From Halomonas smyrnensis AAD6 (GTDB lineage: Bacteria; Pseudomonadota; Gammaproteobacteria; Pseudomonadales; Halomonadaceae), in assembly GCF_000265245.1 (NCBI RefSeq), contig NZ_AJKS02000002.1, positions 62,001-126,000 of the forward strand: 64,000 nucleotides of DNA, given 5' to 3'. A program made the position numbers and the translations under genes. The notes under the pieces are model-generated. The model was not told the origin of the DNA and ran no database searches. It saw nothing but the letters and a program-made list of their open reading frames with translations. Positions 36,083 through 48,029 of the stretch are shown here, one piece after another. Position 1 is the stretch's first letter. The number at the start of each line of letters is the position of its first letter.

Positions 36083-36967
36083 TCAGTCGGCCAGGGCGTC
36101 GCTGCGCTGCATGCCCTCGTCGAGCAGCCGCTCGTGGACCGGCGCCATGCGGCCGAAGATGCGGCGGGCGCGCTCGGGGCGGCCGATGAAGCCCGGCTCC
36201 TTGGCGTAGGCGAAGATCACCGTGTGGCGCTCCTTCGCGCCCTCGACCGGGGTGACCCGGTGCAGGGAGTAGCGGCCGAAGAAGATCTGCAGGTCACCGG
36301 GCTGGAGATCCAGCGACTTGAGCCGCGAGCGGTCGCCGTCGATGACCTCCTCGACCTCGTCGAAGTTCTCGCCCTCGGGGCTGCGGATGCCCGGGGCATA
36401 CTCGAAGCGGCCGCCGCCGTGGGACTGGCGGGTCATCATGGTGACGATGAACTCGTTGGTGTCGTAGTGCCACGGATGCTGGCAGCCCTCGCGCAGCACG
36501 TTCACCACCAGATCGGCCAGCGGGTCGGCGTACTGGTGGATCTCCTCCATGCCGACCACGGTGGCGATGAAACGCTGGAAGTCGGCGTTCTGGTAGACCT
36601 GGCGGATGATGGTGTCGCCATCGATGCGGTCGCCGGCGACGAAGCCGTTGGTGCGGTCACCGAAGCGGTTCAGCGGATGGCTGGCCGGCCTGGAGGGATC
36701 GGCGTCGCTGTTGTAGGGATTGGTCTCGGTCTGGTTGTAGTGGGCCTCGGGGGACAGGCGCTCGGTCTCGCGCTCCAGGCGCTCGAGGGCCTCGTCGGGC
36801 ACGAAGTTCTTGAGCACCACGCAGCCGTCGTCCGCCAGCTGGCGGCGGCAGCGATCGATCAGCGCGCGTCCGGTGTCGCCGTCGAGATCGTCGAGGGGGT
36901 AGCGTTGCAGATCGATGAGGCCATCGAGGGCATTGGCGGGGGTATCGACCGAGGGTTCCACAGGCAT
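36083..36967 (-). CDS. Fe(II)/2-oxoglutarate-dependent oxygenase (HalD/BesD-like family)
   Basis: A 294-aa double-stranded beta-helix oxygenase. The iron triad is His167-x-Asp169 (WHYDTNEF) with His236 (SLHRVTP), and Arg247 in KERHTVIFAYA is the likely 2-oxoglutarate anchor. The overall likeness is to the HalD/BesD family, whose halogenating members have His-x-Gly instead; Asp169 therefore predicts hydroxylation or other oxidation rather than chlorination. The ATG at 36967 is chosen for its GGAG site; one at 36991 is possible. It lies 89 bp upstream of the M24 gene on the same strand. Confidence 0.78.
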   Translation of the reverse strand: MPVEPSVDTPANALDGLIDLQRYPLDDLDGDTGRALIDRCRRQLADDGCVVLKNFVPDEALERLERETERLSPEAHYNQTETNPYNSDADPSRPASHPLNRFGDRTNGFVAGDRIDGDTIIRQVYQNADFQRFIATVVGMEEIHQYADPLADLVVNVLREGCQHPWHYDTNEFIVTMMTRQSHGGGRFEYAPGIRSPEGENFDEVEEVIDGDRSRLKSLDLQPGDLQIFFGRYSLHRVTPVEGAKERHTVIFAYAKEPGFIGRPERARRIFGRMAPVHERLLDEGMQRSDALAD

Positions 36968-37070
36968 GGTTGTCTCCGCTGTCTTGTGCATGCTGGACAG
37001 CCTAGTGACGGCATCTCCATAATAAAAATGAATCATTGAGATACAACCAATTTCAAAGGCTCATCAATTT

Positions 37071-37970
37071 ATGGATACGGACCTGCTCCGCGCCTTCGTC
37101 ACCGTGGCCGAGTGCCAGGGGTTCAGCGCCGCCGGCAAGGTGCTGCATCGCACCCAGTCGGCGGTGAGCCTGCAGATCAAGCGCCTCGAGGATCAGATGA
37201 GGCAGTCGCTGTTCGAGCGCACCAGCCGCAGCGTGCTGCTGACCCGCCACGGCGAGCGGCTGCTGCCCTATGCCCGTCACATGCTGACCCTGGAGGACGA
37301 GGCCCGTGAGGCCCTGGGCGAGCGCCAGCGCGGCGAGCTGATCCGTTTCGCCACCTCAGAGGAACAGGCCAGCGCCTACCTGCCCGAGCTGCTCAAGCGC
37401 TACGCCCGGCGCTTTCCGGACACGCGCCTCAACATCACCTGCGACATGAGCGCGGCGCTGGTCGGCCAGTTTCAGGAAGGCCTGCTGGACGCGGTGCTGT
37501 CGATCCGCCACGTGCCGACGCAGTCGGGGCAGCTGCTGGGCTGGGAGCCGATGGTGTGGGTAGTCGCCGAGGACTGCCGGCTGGAGGACTGGGAGGTGCT
37601 GCCGCTGGCACTCAACCCGGAGGGCTGCACCTTCCGCGCCCATGCGCTGTCGGCGCTGGGCCGCGACGAGCGGCGCTGGGAGATCCGCTACGCCAGCACC
37701 TCGCCCACCGGCATCAACCTGCCGGTCCAGGCGGGCCTGGCGGTGACGGTGAAGACGCCACGCAGCGTGCCGGCGGGCTGCCGGATCGTCGGCGAGGCGG
37801 AGGGCCTGCCGGCGCTGGGGCAGGTCGAGATCGAACTGCATCGTCGCCCGGGCCACACCCGCGAGGCGCTGGAGGCCTTCTGCGAGGAACTCGAGCGCAT
37901 CGTCACCGAAAACGACGATATCGCCGCCCCGCCGGCCGGCGAGACAAGCGACGAGGCCGCCAACGACTGA
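37071..37970 (+). CDS. LysR-family regulator divergent from the oxygenase gene
   Basis: Transcription factor (299 aa) with an N-terminal winged helix (residues 1-60: LRAFVTVAECQGFSAAGKVLHRTQSAVSLQIKRLE) and a periplasmic-binding-protein-like effector domain (about 90-285). It is transcribed away from the oxygenase-M24 genes, with 103 bp between the starts. The AT-rich spacer (about 37010-37070) is the natural place for a shared operator. This arrangement suggests it controls the catabolic locus. The effector is unknown. A terminator hairpin follows directly. Confidence 0.88.
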   Translation: MDTDLLRAFVTVAECQGFSAAGKVLHRTQSAVSLQIKRLEDQMRQSLFERTSRSVLLTRHGERLLPYARHMLTLEDEAREALGERQRGELIRFATSEEQASAYLPELLKRYARRFPDTRLNITCDMSAALVGQFQEGLLDAVLSIRHVPTQSGQLLGWEPMVWVVAEDCRLEDWEVLPLALNPEGCTFRAHALSALGRDERRWEIRYASTSPTGINLPVQAGLAVTVKTPRSVPAGCRIVGEAEGLPALGQVEIELHRRPGHTREALEAFCEELERIVTENDDIAAPPAGETSDEAAND

Positions 37971-37989
37971 GCCCCGCCAATGGCGGGGC
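37971..37989. terminator. Hairpin between the LysR gene and the YbhB-type gene
   Basis: GCCCCGCC-aat-GGCGGGGC begins right after the LysR stop and lies in the convergent spacer. There is no long T-run, so it may act with Rho or be weak. Confidence 0.5.
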
Positions 37990-38024
37990 CCGAGCACTGA
38001 CGCTTGCTGCCTGTCAGGCGGTGA

Positions 38025-38501
38025 TCAGCCGCGTTGATACGTGCCGATCAGCCGGTTCATGCCCAGCAGGTGCGGCTCGAGCTGCTTGAGCAGCTCGGTC
38101 ATGGAGAGCCCTTCCGGCAGCGCCGTGGGCTTGTCCAGCGCCAGCACCCAGAAGTAGTACAGATGCGTACCGTGGCCTTCCGGCGGCATGGGGCCACCGT
38201 AGCCGTTGCGCTGGAAGTCGTTGTGCCCGCGGGTGCCAACGGTGGTGGCCTCCTCCAATGAGGTGACGGAGCCCGGCAGGTTGTAGAGCAGCCAGTGCAC
38301 GAAGCCCTGCTGGCCGTGCTGCACCAGCGGCGCATCCGGATCATGGCAGATCACCGCATAGCCCTTGGTGCCCTCCGGCGGGTTCTCCCAGGCCAGGGGC
38401 GGCGACAGATCGTCACCGTCCGTCACATGCCGTCCGGGCATCGCTTGAAAGTTCTCGAAGGCGGAGCTGGTCACCTGCATCTTCGAAAGGGCAAAGGCCA
38501 T
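38025..38501 (-). CDS. YbhB/YbcL family Raf kinase inhibitor-like protein
   Basis: A 158-aa phosphatidylethanolamine-binding-protein fold. Characteristic blocks are GDDLSPPLAWENPPEGTKGYAVICHDPDAP, FVHWLLYNLPGSVTSLEEA and the GYGGPMPPEGHGTHLYYFWVLALDKP ligand-pocket region with the conserved Asp, His and Pro-rich loop. No signal peptide, so the protein is cytoplasmic. Bacterial roles are poorly known. Convergent with the LysR gene. Confidence 0.9.
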   Translation of the reverse strand: MAFALSKMQVTSSAFENFQAMPGRHVTDGDDLSPPLAWENPPEGTKGYAVICHDPDAPLVQHGQQGFVHWLLYNLPGSVTSLEEATTVGTRGHNDFQRNGYGGPMPPEGHGTHLYYFWVLALDKPTALPEGLSMTELLKQLEPHLLGMNRLIGTYQRG

Positions 38502-38624
38502 GAGACGTCCTCCCTGATGGGGTCGTGAATACCGGATTCAGCGTCGACAAGGCGTTGGCGCCTGTCAACGCCGCTGTGCCCTGTATGATGGCGGGCCGGA
38601 CACTCTTCAACCCGGCAGGCTCCC

Positions 38625-39086
38625 ATGAAGCGACTGTTGATCGTGGCCCATGCGCCCTCCCCCAACACCCGCCGGCTGCGCGAGGCCGCCGAGCGAGGGG
38701 CCCGTCATCCCGATATCGAGGCGATCGAGGTGGTCGTCAGGCCGCCGCTGGAGGCCGGCCCCGATGACGTGCGCGCCTGCGACGCCATCCTGCTCGGCAC
38801 GCCCGAGAACCTAGGCTATATGAGCGGCGCGCTGAAGGACTTCTTCGACCGCAGCTACTACGCCGTGCTGGACGACACCCGTGGCCTGCCCTGCGCGCTC
38901 TACATCCGCGCCGGCCACGACGGCACCGGCACCCGGCGCGCCGTGGAAGGCATCGTCACCGGGCTCGGCTGGAAGTGGGCACAGGCCCCGCTGACGCTGC
39001 GCGGCGAGTGGCAGGATGACTTCGAGGCCCGGGTGGAAGAGCTCGGCATGGCGATGGCGGCAGGGCTCGAGGCGGGCGTGCTCTAG
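38625..39086 (+). CDS. Flavodoxin-like NAD(P)H-dependent oxidoreductase
   Basis: A 153-aa flavodoxin-fold protein. The FMN phosphate loop is APSPNTRRLREAA (residues 10-22), and the flavin-contacting loop is GTPENLGYMSGALKDFFDRSY, typical of small NADPH-dependent FMN reductases. It is a single gene, divergent from the YbhB-type gene. Likely a quinone or flavin reductase, substrate not known. Confidence 0.82.
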   Translation: MKRLLIVAHAPSPNTRRLREAAERGARHPDIEAIEVVVRPPLEAGPDDVRACDAILLGTPENLGYMSGALKDFFDRSYYAVLDDTRGLPCALYIRAGHDGTGTRRAVEGIVTGLGWKWAQAPLTLRGEWQDDFEARVEELGMAMAAGLEAGVL

Positions 39087-39120
39087 GCCCCGCCTGCCTC
39101 GATGGCCGGCGCCCGGGGAT

Positions 39121-39882
39121 CTACACCAGCCCGCGCACGACCAGGAACAGCACCGTGGGCGCCAGCAGGATGCCGAGGCCGGTGTAGAAGGTCGCGGTCA
39201 TGGCGCCGTAGGGCACCAGCCGCGCATCGGTGGCGGCGAGCCCCGCGGCGACGCCACTGGTGGTGCCGATCATGCCGCCGAAGATCATCGCCGAGCGCGG
39301 GTTGTCGAGCCCGATCCAGCGCGCGGCCAGGGGCGTGGCGATCATGGTCAGGATCGACTTGACCAGCCCCGCGGCGATCGACAGCGCGATCACCTCGGAG
39401 CTCGCGCCCAGCGTCGCCCCGGTGACGGGCCCGACGATGTAGGTCACGGCCCCCGCCCCGATGGTGGTGATCGCCACCGGATCGGTGTAGCCGAAGCCGA
39501 CCGCCACCAGCCCGCCGGCCACGAAGGACACCACCACCCCCGCGAACAGCGCCATCACGCCGCGCACCCCGGCCTCGCGCACCTCGTCGAAGCGCACGCC
39601 GTAGGCGGTGGCGATGATCGCCAGGTCGCGCAGCATGCCGCCGCCCATCAGCCCCAGGCCGGAGAACAGCGTGATGTCGGCGAGCCCGTCGGCGCCGCCG
39701 GTGATCTTGCCGCCCGCATAGGCCAGCGCCAGGCCAAGCATGATGGCGATCGCCGATCCGTGCAGCTTGCCGCGGGTGAAGCGCTCGCTGATCCAGTAGG
39801 CGAGATACATGGTGAGCCCGATGACGGCGAAGGCCGCCACCAGGTGATACTTGTCGACGAGGTCATAGAGTGACTGCAGCAT
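39121..39882 (-). CDS. madM: Malonate transporter subunit MadM
   Basis: Large subunit of the sodium-dependent MadLM malonate symporter (253 aa, about 8 membrane segments). It is full of Gly/Ala-rich helices (FSGLGLMGGGMLRD, GAGAVTYIVGPVTGATLGASSEVIALSIAAGLVKS, FGGMIGTTSGVAAGLAATDARLVPYGAMTATFYTGLG), the pattern of MadM. The gene starts 12 bp after madL. The malonyl-CoA synthetase and decarboxylase genes upstream supply the metabolic context. Confidence 0.92.
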   Translation of the reverse strand: MLQSLYDLVDKYHLVAAFAVIGLTMYLAYWISERFTRGKLHGSAIAIMLGLALAYAGGKITGGADGLADITLFSGLGLMGGGMLRDLAIIATAYGVRFDEVREAGVRGVMALFAGVVVSFVAGGLVAVGFGYTDPVAITTIGAGAVTYIVGPVTGATLGASSEVIALSIAAGLVKSILTMIATPLAARWIGLDNPRSAMIFGGMIGTTSGVAAGLAATDARLVPYGAMTATFYTGLGILLAPTVLFLVVRGLV

Positions 39883-39894
39883 GGGACGCCCTCC

Positions 39895-40326
39895 TTAGCG
39901 ATGGGCCGCGCGAGCCGGCTGGGCCCGGGCGTGCGAAGCGCCGGACGACGAGGCGCCGCGCTCGGCCCGCTCCCGCGAAGGCTTGCCGGCGAACACCGGC
40001 ACCATGGCCAGCCCCAGCACCACCGCCAGCACACCGGCCAGCAGCGCCACCGCCCCGCCGCTCAGGGCCGCGGCGACGTTCTGGCTGGCCGCCATGGCCA
40101 CCACGATGGGGATATACATCGCATTCCAGAACTTGATGCCGCTGACCGTCGCCTCCGGCAGCTTGCCTCGGGCCTTGAGATAGCCCGTCGCGAAGATCAG
40201 CAGCAGCATCGCGATGCCCACCCCGCCGAGATTGGCCTCGATGCCGAGCAGATGGCCCAGCACATCGCCCGTTGCCAGGCCCAGCATCATGCACCCCGCC
40301 AGCAGGGCCACTCCGTAGATCACCAT
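39895..40326 (-). CDS. madL: Malonate transporter subunit MadL
   Basis: Small subunit of the malonate symporter (143 aa) with about four membrane segments: VALLAGCMMLGLATGDVLGHLLGIEANLGGVGIAMLLLI, the central KFWNAMYIPIVVAMAASQNVAAAL, and VLAVVLGLAMVPVF. The C-terminal tail beyond about residue 115 is Arg/Ala/Ser-rich and probably cytoplasmic. It lies 122 bp after the malonyl-CoA synthetase gene and just before madM. Confidence 0.9.
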   Translation of the reverse strand: MVIYGVALLAGCMMLGLATGDVLGHLLGIEANLGGVGIAMLLLIFATGYLKARGKLPEATVSGIKFWNAMYIPIVVAMAASQNVAAALSGGAVALLAGVLAVVLGLAMVPVFAGKPSRERAERGASSSGASHARAQPARAAHR

Positions 40327-40448
40327 GGGTCAGGTCCTTATTGTGATTGTCGTTGTTCGAGCCTCGGGACGTCCCGAGTGTCAGCGTGCTCCCGGCCGCG
40401 TCTGCGCGCCGCCTGGGGCCCGGCCGATGGGCCGGGCATGGTGCTCCT

Positions 40449-41999
40449 TCATCCTGCCGTGGCGGCCGCCTCCTTCCCGGCGTAGAGATCGGCGTAGGCG
40501 TCGCGCAGCTGGTTCTTCTGCACCTTGCCCATCACGTTGCGCGGCAGCGCCTCGATGGGGAACACCCGCTTGGGCTGCTTGTAGCGCGCCAGCCGGTCGG
40601 CGAGCGCCGCCTGAACGGCCGCCTCGTCGGGGGCGGTTTCGCCCTCGCGGGCCACGATCACCGCGGTGACGCCCTCGCCGAGGTCCGGGTGCCGGACGCC
40701 GAACATCGCGGACTCGGCGACGCCCGGCAGCTCGTCGATCAGCTGCTCGACCTCCTTCGGATAGACGTTGTAGCCGCCGGAGATCACCAGGTCCTTGTCG
40801 CGGCCGACGATGTGCAGGTAGCCGTCGTCGTCGATCCGGCCCAGGTCGCCGGTGATGAAGAAGCCGTCGTCGCGGAACTCGCTGCGGGTCTTCTCCGGCT
40901 TGCGCCAGTAGCCGACGAAGACGTTGGGGCCGCGCACCTGGAGGAGCCCGGTCTCGCCGTCGGCGACCTCGTTGCCGCCGTCGCGGTCGGCGATGCGCAC
41001 CTCGCTGCCCGGCAGCGGGAAGCCGACCGTGCCGGGGCGCCGCTCGCCAGCGTAGGGATTGGAGGTGTTCATGTTGGTCTCGGTCATGCCGTAGCGTTCG
41101 AGGATGACATGGCCGGTGCGCTCTCGGAATTGATCATGAGTCTCGGCCAGCAGCGGCGCCGAGCCGGAGACGAACAGCCGCATGTTGGCCACGGCATCGC
41201 GATCCAGCCGCGGCGACTGCAGCAGCCGGGTGTAGAAGGTCGGCACGCCCATCAGCACCGTGGCCCCGGGCATCAGGTCGAGCAGCCGCTCGACGTCGAG
41301 CCTGGGCAGGAAGGTCATCGAGGCGCCCACCGTCAGCACGATGTTGCAGGCCACGAACAGCCCGTGGGTATGGAAGATCGGCAGCGCATGCAGCAGGTGG
41401 TCGTCGGCGGTGAAGCGCCAGGCCTCGGCCAAGGCCCGGCTGTTGGAGGCCAGGTTGGCGTGGCTGAGCATCGCCCCCTTGGAACGCCCGGTGGTGCCGG
41501 AGGTGTAGAGGATCGCCGCCAGGTCATCGGCCTCGAGGCAGGCGATCTCGGTCATCGGCTCGGCGGCGGCGGCACGCTCCATCAGGCTGCCGTCGCCGGC
41601 CGTGCCCAGGCTCTCCACGTGGACCACCCGCCCCTCCTGGTAGAAGCGGTTGGCGTCCGCCGCCCGTGCCGGCGGGCACACGTAGAGCTGCGGCGCGGCG
41701 TCGCCCAGGAAGTACTCGATCTCGGCGCCGGTATAGCCGGTGTTGAGCGGCAGGTAGACCGCGCCGGCCTGCAGGCAGGCCAGGTAGAGCATGATCGCCT
41801 CGGGGCTCTTGTCGACCTGCACCGCCACCCGGTCGCCGGGCTGCACGTCGAGGGACTGCAGCACCGCGGCCAGGCGCTGCGAGGTCTCGAGCATCTCGGC
41901 ATACGCGTAGCGCCGCCCCTCGGGGGTATCGATCAGCGTCTTGTCCGGCGTCTCGCGAAAGTGGGCCTCGAACTGCAGGAACAGGTTGTGATTGTGCAT
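40449..41999 (-). CDS. matB: Malonyl-CoA synthetase (malonate--CoA ligase) MatB
   Basis: Adenylate-forming ligase (516 aa) that activates malonate to malonyl-CoA. The P-loop is ILYTSGTTGRSKGAM, with ERYGMTETN, the GYWRKPEKT hinge region and the C-terminal PRNVMGKVQKNQLR catalytic lysine. The partner genes for decarboxylation and uptake on both sides make MatB the best name among AMP-forming ligases. The ATG at 41999 starts MHNHNLFLQFEAHF; an in-frame upstream start would run into the decarboxylase gene. Confidence 0.92.
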   Translation of the reverse strand: MHNHNLFLQFEAHFRETPDKTLIDTPEGRRYAYAEMLETSQRLAAVLQSLDVQPGDRVAVQVDKSPEAIMLYLACLQAGAVYLPLNTGYTGAEIEYFLGDAAPQLYVCPPARAADANRFYQEGRVVHVESLGTAGDGSLMERAAAAEPMTEIACLEADDLAAILYTSGTTGRSKGAMLSHANLASNSRALAEAWRFTADDHLLHALPIFHTHGLFVACNIVLTVGASMTFLPRLDVERLLDLMPGATVLMGVPTFYTRLLQSPRLDRDAVANMRLFVSGSAPLLAETHDQFRERTGHVILERYGMTETNMNTSNPYAGERRPGTVGFPLPGSEVRIADRDGGNEVADGETGLLQVRGPNVFVGYWRKPEKTRSEFRDDGFFITGDLGRIDDDGYLHIVGRDKDLVISGGYNVYPKEVEQLIDELPGVAESAMFGVRHPDLGEGVTAVIVAREGETAPDEAAVQAALADRLARYKQPKRVFPIEALPRNVMGKVQKNQLRDAYADLYAGKEAAATAG

Positions 42000-42036
42000 G
42001 GCAGTCGTCCTCGTGATCGTGGGGAAATCGGGGGAA

Positions 42037-43410
42037 TCAGGCATCGGCCGGCGCGGCCAGCAGCGGCTGGGCGCGCCTGGCCTGGCGCGGGATATCGCCG
42101 GCGCAGACCACGCTGCCCTCTCGGCTGTAGGCCTCGTGGTTCTGCTCGATGCGGTCCGGCTCGTAGCGGTAGTTGACCATCAGGCCATGGGCCTGACGAC
42201 AGCCCTTGGCAGAGGCGTCGGCGGGCCAGTTCAGGCGATGCAGGCTCGCCCCGTTGCCCAGGTGAAAGCGCGCCACCGGGTCGCGGGGCCGGCCGTGGCG
42301 CTGCTTGGCCTCGGTGAGATAGTGGGCGGCCAGCGCCGTGAGCTCGGGCTCGAGCGCCTCCCGGGCCGCCTGGTCGTCGCGCCAGGCGGTGGCGTCGAGG
42401 GCCTCGGCGGCCTCGGGCGACAGACGGCATTCGCCGGCCTCGCGCCGCTCCGACAGCCATTTGGCGAAGCCCGGCACCGGCGACAGGGTCACGAAGTTGG
42501 CAAGCTCGGGCAGCTCGCGCCGGAGCTCCTGCACCACCTGCTTGATCAGGAAGTTGCCGAAGGAAATGCCCTTCAGGCCGGCCTGGCAGTTGCTGATGCT
42601 GTAGAACACCGCGGTGTCGGCGTCCTGGGGCGCCACCTCGTCGCCGCCGGCCAGCAGCGTCTGGATATTGCCGGGGATGCCGCGACACAGCGCCACCTCG
42701 ACGAAGATCAGCGGCTCGTCGCCGATGGCCGGGTGGAAGAAGGCGTAGCAGCGCCGGTCCTCGGGATCGAGGCGCCGGCGCAGCGCGCGCCAGTCCTGAA
42801 TCTCGTGTACCGCCTCGTAGCGGATCAGCTTCTCGAGCACCGCCGCCGGGGTGTTCCAGTCGATGCTTCGGAGCACCAGGAAGCCGCGGTTGAACCAGGA
42901 CGCGAACAGGTGCGCGAAGTCCTCGTCGAGGCCGGCCAGCGCCGGCGCCTCGTCGAGGTGTCCCAGCAGGTCGGCGCGCATCTTGACCAGCTCGAAGGTG
43001 CCGCCTGGGCACAGGTTGAGCCGGCGCAGCAGCTCCTGGCGCGGCGGCTCGCAGGCCTCGATCAGCGCCCGCAGGCCGGCCTCGCCCTCCCCCTCGCGAT
43101 AGGCCGCGTAGGCGGCATGGATCGCCTCGGGGCGCGCGCCGTGGCGCTCGGCGAGCCGGGTCAGGACGTCACGGCGCGCCTCGGGCTCCAGGGCGGCATA
43201 GCCGCTGAGCACCCGCTGGGCGACCAGGATCTGCGAGGCTTCGCCGCCGCCTCCGGCCAGCAGGGCGTCGCAGGCCGAGAGGATCTCACCGGCGCCGCAG
43301 GGCGCCGACGCTCGCCCGCGGCGGGGGGAGCGTTCGCCGCCCTGGCGCTGGCGGGCCCGACGGGCCACGCTCGACAGCAGGCCTTCCAGGAAATCCATGT
43401 TCATCTTCAT
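42037..43410 (-). CDS. Malonyl-CoA decarboxylase
   Basis: Converts malonyl-CoA to acetyl-CoA and CO2 (457 aa). The N-terminal helical part (about 30-150) is followed by the GNAT-like catalytic domain: RCYAFFHPAIGDEPLIFVEVAL, TAVFYSISNCQAGLKGISFGNFLIKQVV, LSPVPGFAKWL and the C-terminal DPVARFHLGNGASLHRLNWPADAS, which holds the catalytic Ser/His region. It is the first gene of the malonate operon, 37 bp before matB, and is divergent from the GntR regulator. GGAGG lies 7 nt ahead of the ATG. Confidence 0.94.
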   Translation of the reverse strand: MKMNMDFLEGLLSSVARRARQRQGGERSPRRGRASAPCGAGEILSACDALLAGGGGEASQILVAQRVLSGYAALEPEARRDVLTRLAERHGARPEAIHAAYAAYREGEGEAGLRALIEACEPPRQELLRRLNLCPGGTFELVKMRADLLGHLDEAPALAGLDEDFAHLFASWFNRGFLVLRSIDWNTPAAVLEKLIRYEAVHEIQDWRALRRRLDPEDRRCYAFFHPAIGDEPLIFVEVALCRGIPGNIQTLLAGGDEVAPQDADTAVFYSISNCQAGLKGISFGNFLIKQVVQELRRELPELANFVTLSPVPGFAKWLSERREAGECRLSPEAAEALDATAWRDDQAAREALEPELTALAAHYLTEAKQRHGRPRDPVARFHLGNGASLHRLNWPADASAKGCRQAHGLMVNYRYEPDRIEQNHEAYSREGSVVCAGDIPRQARRAQPLLAAPADA

Positions 43411-43482
43411 GCCGCGTCCTCCAGGGACCAGAGCCGTGCTTGCGGTGGCGTTGATTCGGCACATGGGATACATGACGCCGAG

Positions 43483-43498
43483 TTGTTATATATAACAA
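43483..43498. promoter_or_regulatory. Perfect 16-bp palindrome between malonate operon and its regulator
   Basis: TTGTTATATATAACAA is fully self-complementary and AT-rich, in a GC-rich genome. It lies 73 bp upstream of the decarboxylase start and 42 bp upstream of the GntR start, the expected place of a shared operator for a divergently encoded regulator. Confidence 0.7.
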
Positions 43499-43539
43499 GT
43501 AGGTCCAAGATATAGTTGTGTCAAGCGGGAGGACAGCAC

Positions 43540-44211
43540 ATGAGCAAGGTTTCCCAGGCGCAGCGACTGCGCGACCTGCTGGAAGACGCCATCATCAAGG
43601 GGCGCTACCCGCCCGGCGCGCGCCTCGACCCGGAGGCCCTGGAGCGGGAGTACGACTGCTCGCGCACGCCGGTCCGCGAGGCGATCCAGCAGCTGGCGAT
43701 GTCGGGCATGGTGAAGGTGGTGCCGAAGCGCGGCACCTTCGTGACCCAGCTCAGCGTGGCCGAGCTGGTGGAACGCTTCGAGGTGATGGCCGAACTGGAA
43801 GGCATGTGCGCGAGGCTGGCGGCGCGGCGCATCGGTGCCGAGGAGCTGGAGGCGCTGCGCGAGGCCCACGAGGCCTGCCGGCGCATGGCCGAGGCCGGCG
43901 ACGCCAACGGCTACTACTACGAGAACAGCGTCTTCCACCAGCGCATCTACGAGGCCAGCCACAACGCCTTCCTGGCCCAGGAAGCCACGCGGCTGCACGC
44001 GGTGCTGCAGCCCTACCGGCGCATGCAGCTGCACCTGCGCCACCGCCCCGAGCGCTCGCTGGCGGAACACGAGGCGGTGCTGGACGCCATCGCCGCCGGC
44101 GACGAGCGGCGCGCCGAGGCCGAGATCGAGTCCCACGTCCAGGTGCAGGGCGAGCGCTTCAACGACCTGGTCGCCTCGGTGCAGCAGCTCCAGCAGACCG
44201 GCAACGACTGA
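43540..44211 (+). CDS. GntR-family (FCD) regulator of the malonate operon, MatR-like
   Basis: A 223-aa transcription factor. Its winged helix (about 5-70) includes LDPEALEREYDCSRTPVREAIQQLAMSGMVKVVPKRGTFV, and the FCD domain has the metal-binding Asp/His positions (NSVFHQRIYEASHNAF, AEHEAVLDAI). It is divergent from the malonate genes, as MatR is in rhizobia, and probably releases the TTGTTATATATAACAA site when malonate is present. The ATG at 43540 has GGGAGGA upstream; a longer frame from 43516 does not. Confidence 0.88.
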   Translation: MSKVSQAQRLRDLLEDAIIKGRYPPGARLDPEALEREYDCSRTPVREAIQQLAMSGMVKVVPKRGTFVTQLSVAELVERFEVMAELEGMCARLAARRIGAEELEALREAHEACRRMAEAGDANGYYYENSVFHQRIYEASHNAFLAQEATRLHAVLQPYRRMQLHLRHRPERSLAEHEAVLDAIAAGDERRAEAEIESHVQVQGERFNDLVASVQQLQQTGND

Positions 44212-44220
44212 GCAAAAACA

Positions 44221-44248
44221 ACGACGGCACCCCGAGGGGTGCCGTCGT
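44221..44248. terminator. Terminator between the GntR gene and fadA
   Basis: ACGACGGCACCCC-gag-GGGTGCCGTCGT forms a 12-13-bp stem with a 3-nt loop just after the GntR stop. The run AAAAACA precedes it, giving a U-run in leftward transcripts from fadA; rightward the tail is poor in T. Confidence 0.65.
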
Positions 44249-44263
44249 CACGATGACCGGGAA

Positions 44264-44303
44264 GATGAGCGCCGGGGACAAGACAAAGCGAGGCTCTTTT
44301 GCC
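44264..44303. repeat. Dispersed 40-bp repeat, copy B (inverted relative to copy A)
   Basis: The reverse complement of this sequence matches 34654-34693 at about 35 of 40 positions, sharing GCCGGGGACAAG and AAGCGAGG blocks and ending TCTTTTGCC. It lies in the gene-free stretch between the GntR regulator and fadA. Confidence 0.7.
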
Positions 44304-44476
44304 AAGGGTGAGGCGAATTCCGCCGAACGGGCTGGCCAGGGAAGGCCAGCACCGGTCCTGCAAGCGGAGCAGGATGCGAGAGCGCCGCAGGGCAAAAGAA
44401 GCGCCCATGGGAGGGTTCACTGCGTCCTCGCGATGGCCTGGCGCCGATCGAGCTCATCCCCTATGCCACGAAAGCG

Positions 44477-47841
<3,365 letters not shown>

Positions 47842-48029
47842 CCACGAATCTCCGTGCAGAAATTCATACGGCCGTTTGATTCCATCAGCTTGGGCCAGAC
47901 CGAGAAGAGCGTCAAGCCCTGCCATGGTCGATACGCCTCTCCTGAGTCATCGCGGCATGGCCCCTCTCCGCCGGGTCCGTCGCTTCGCGGCGACTCCCGC
48001 GGCGCGCGGCGCCCTGCTAGGATGCGTCC

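Noticed and set aside
36083..36967. Naming the oxygenase a halogenase
   Set aside because: The acidic iron ligand (Asp169) is present; halogenases of this group need Gly or Ala there to make room for chloride.
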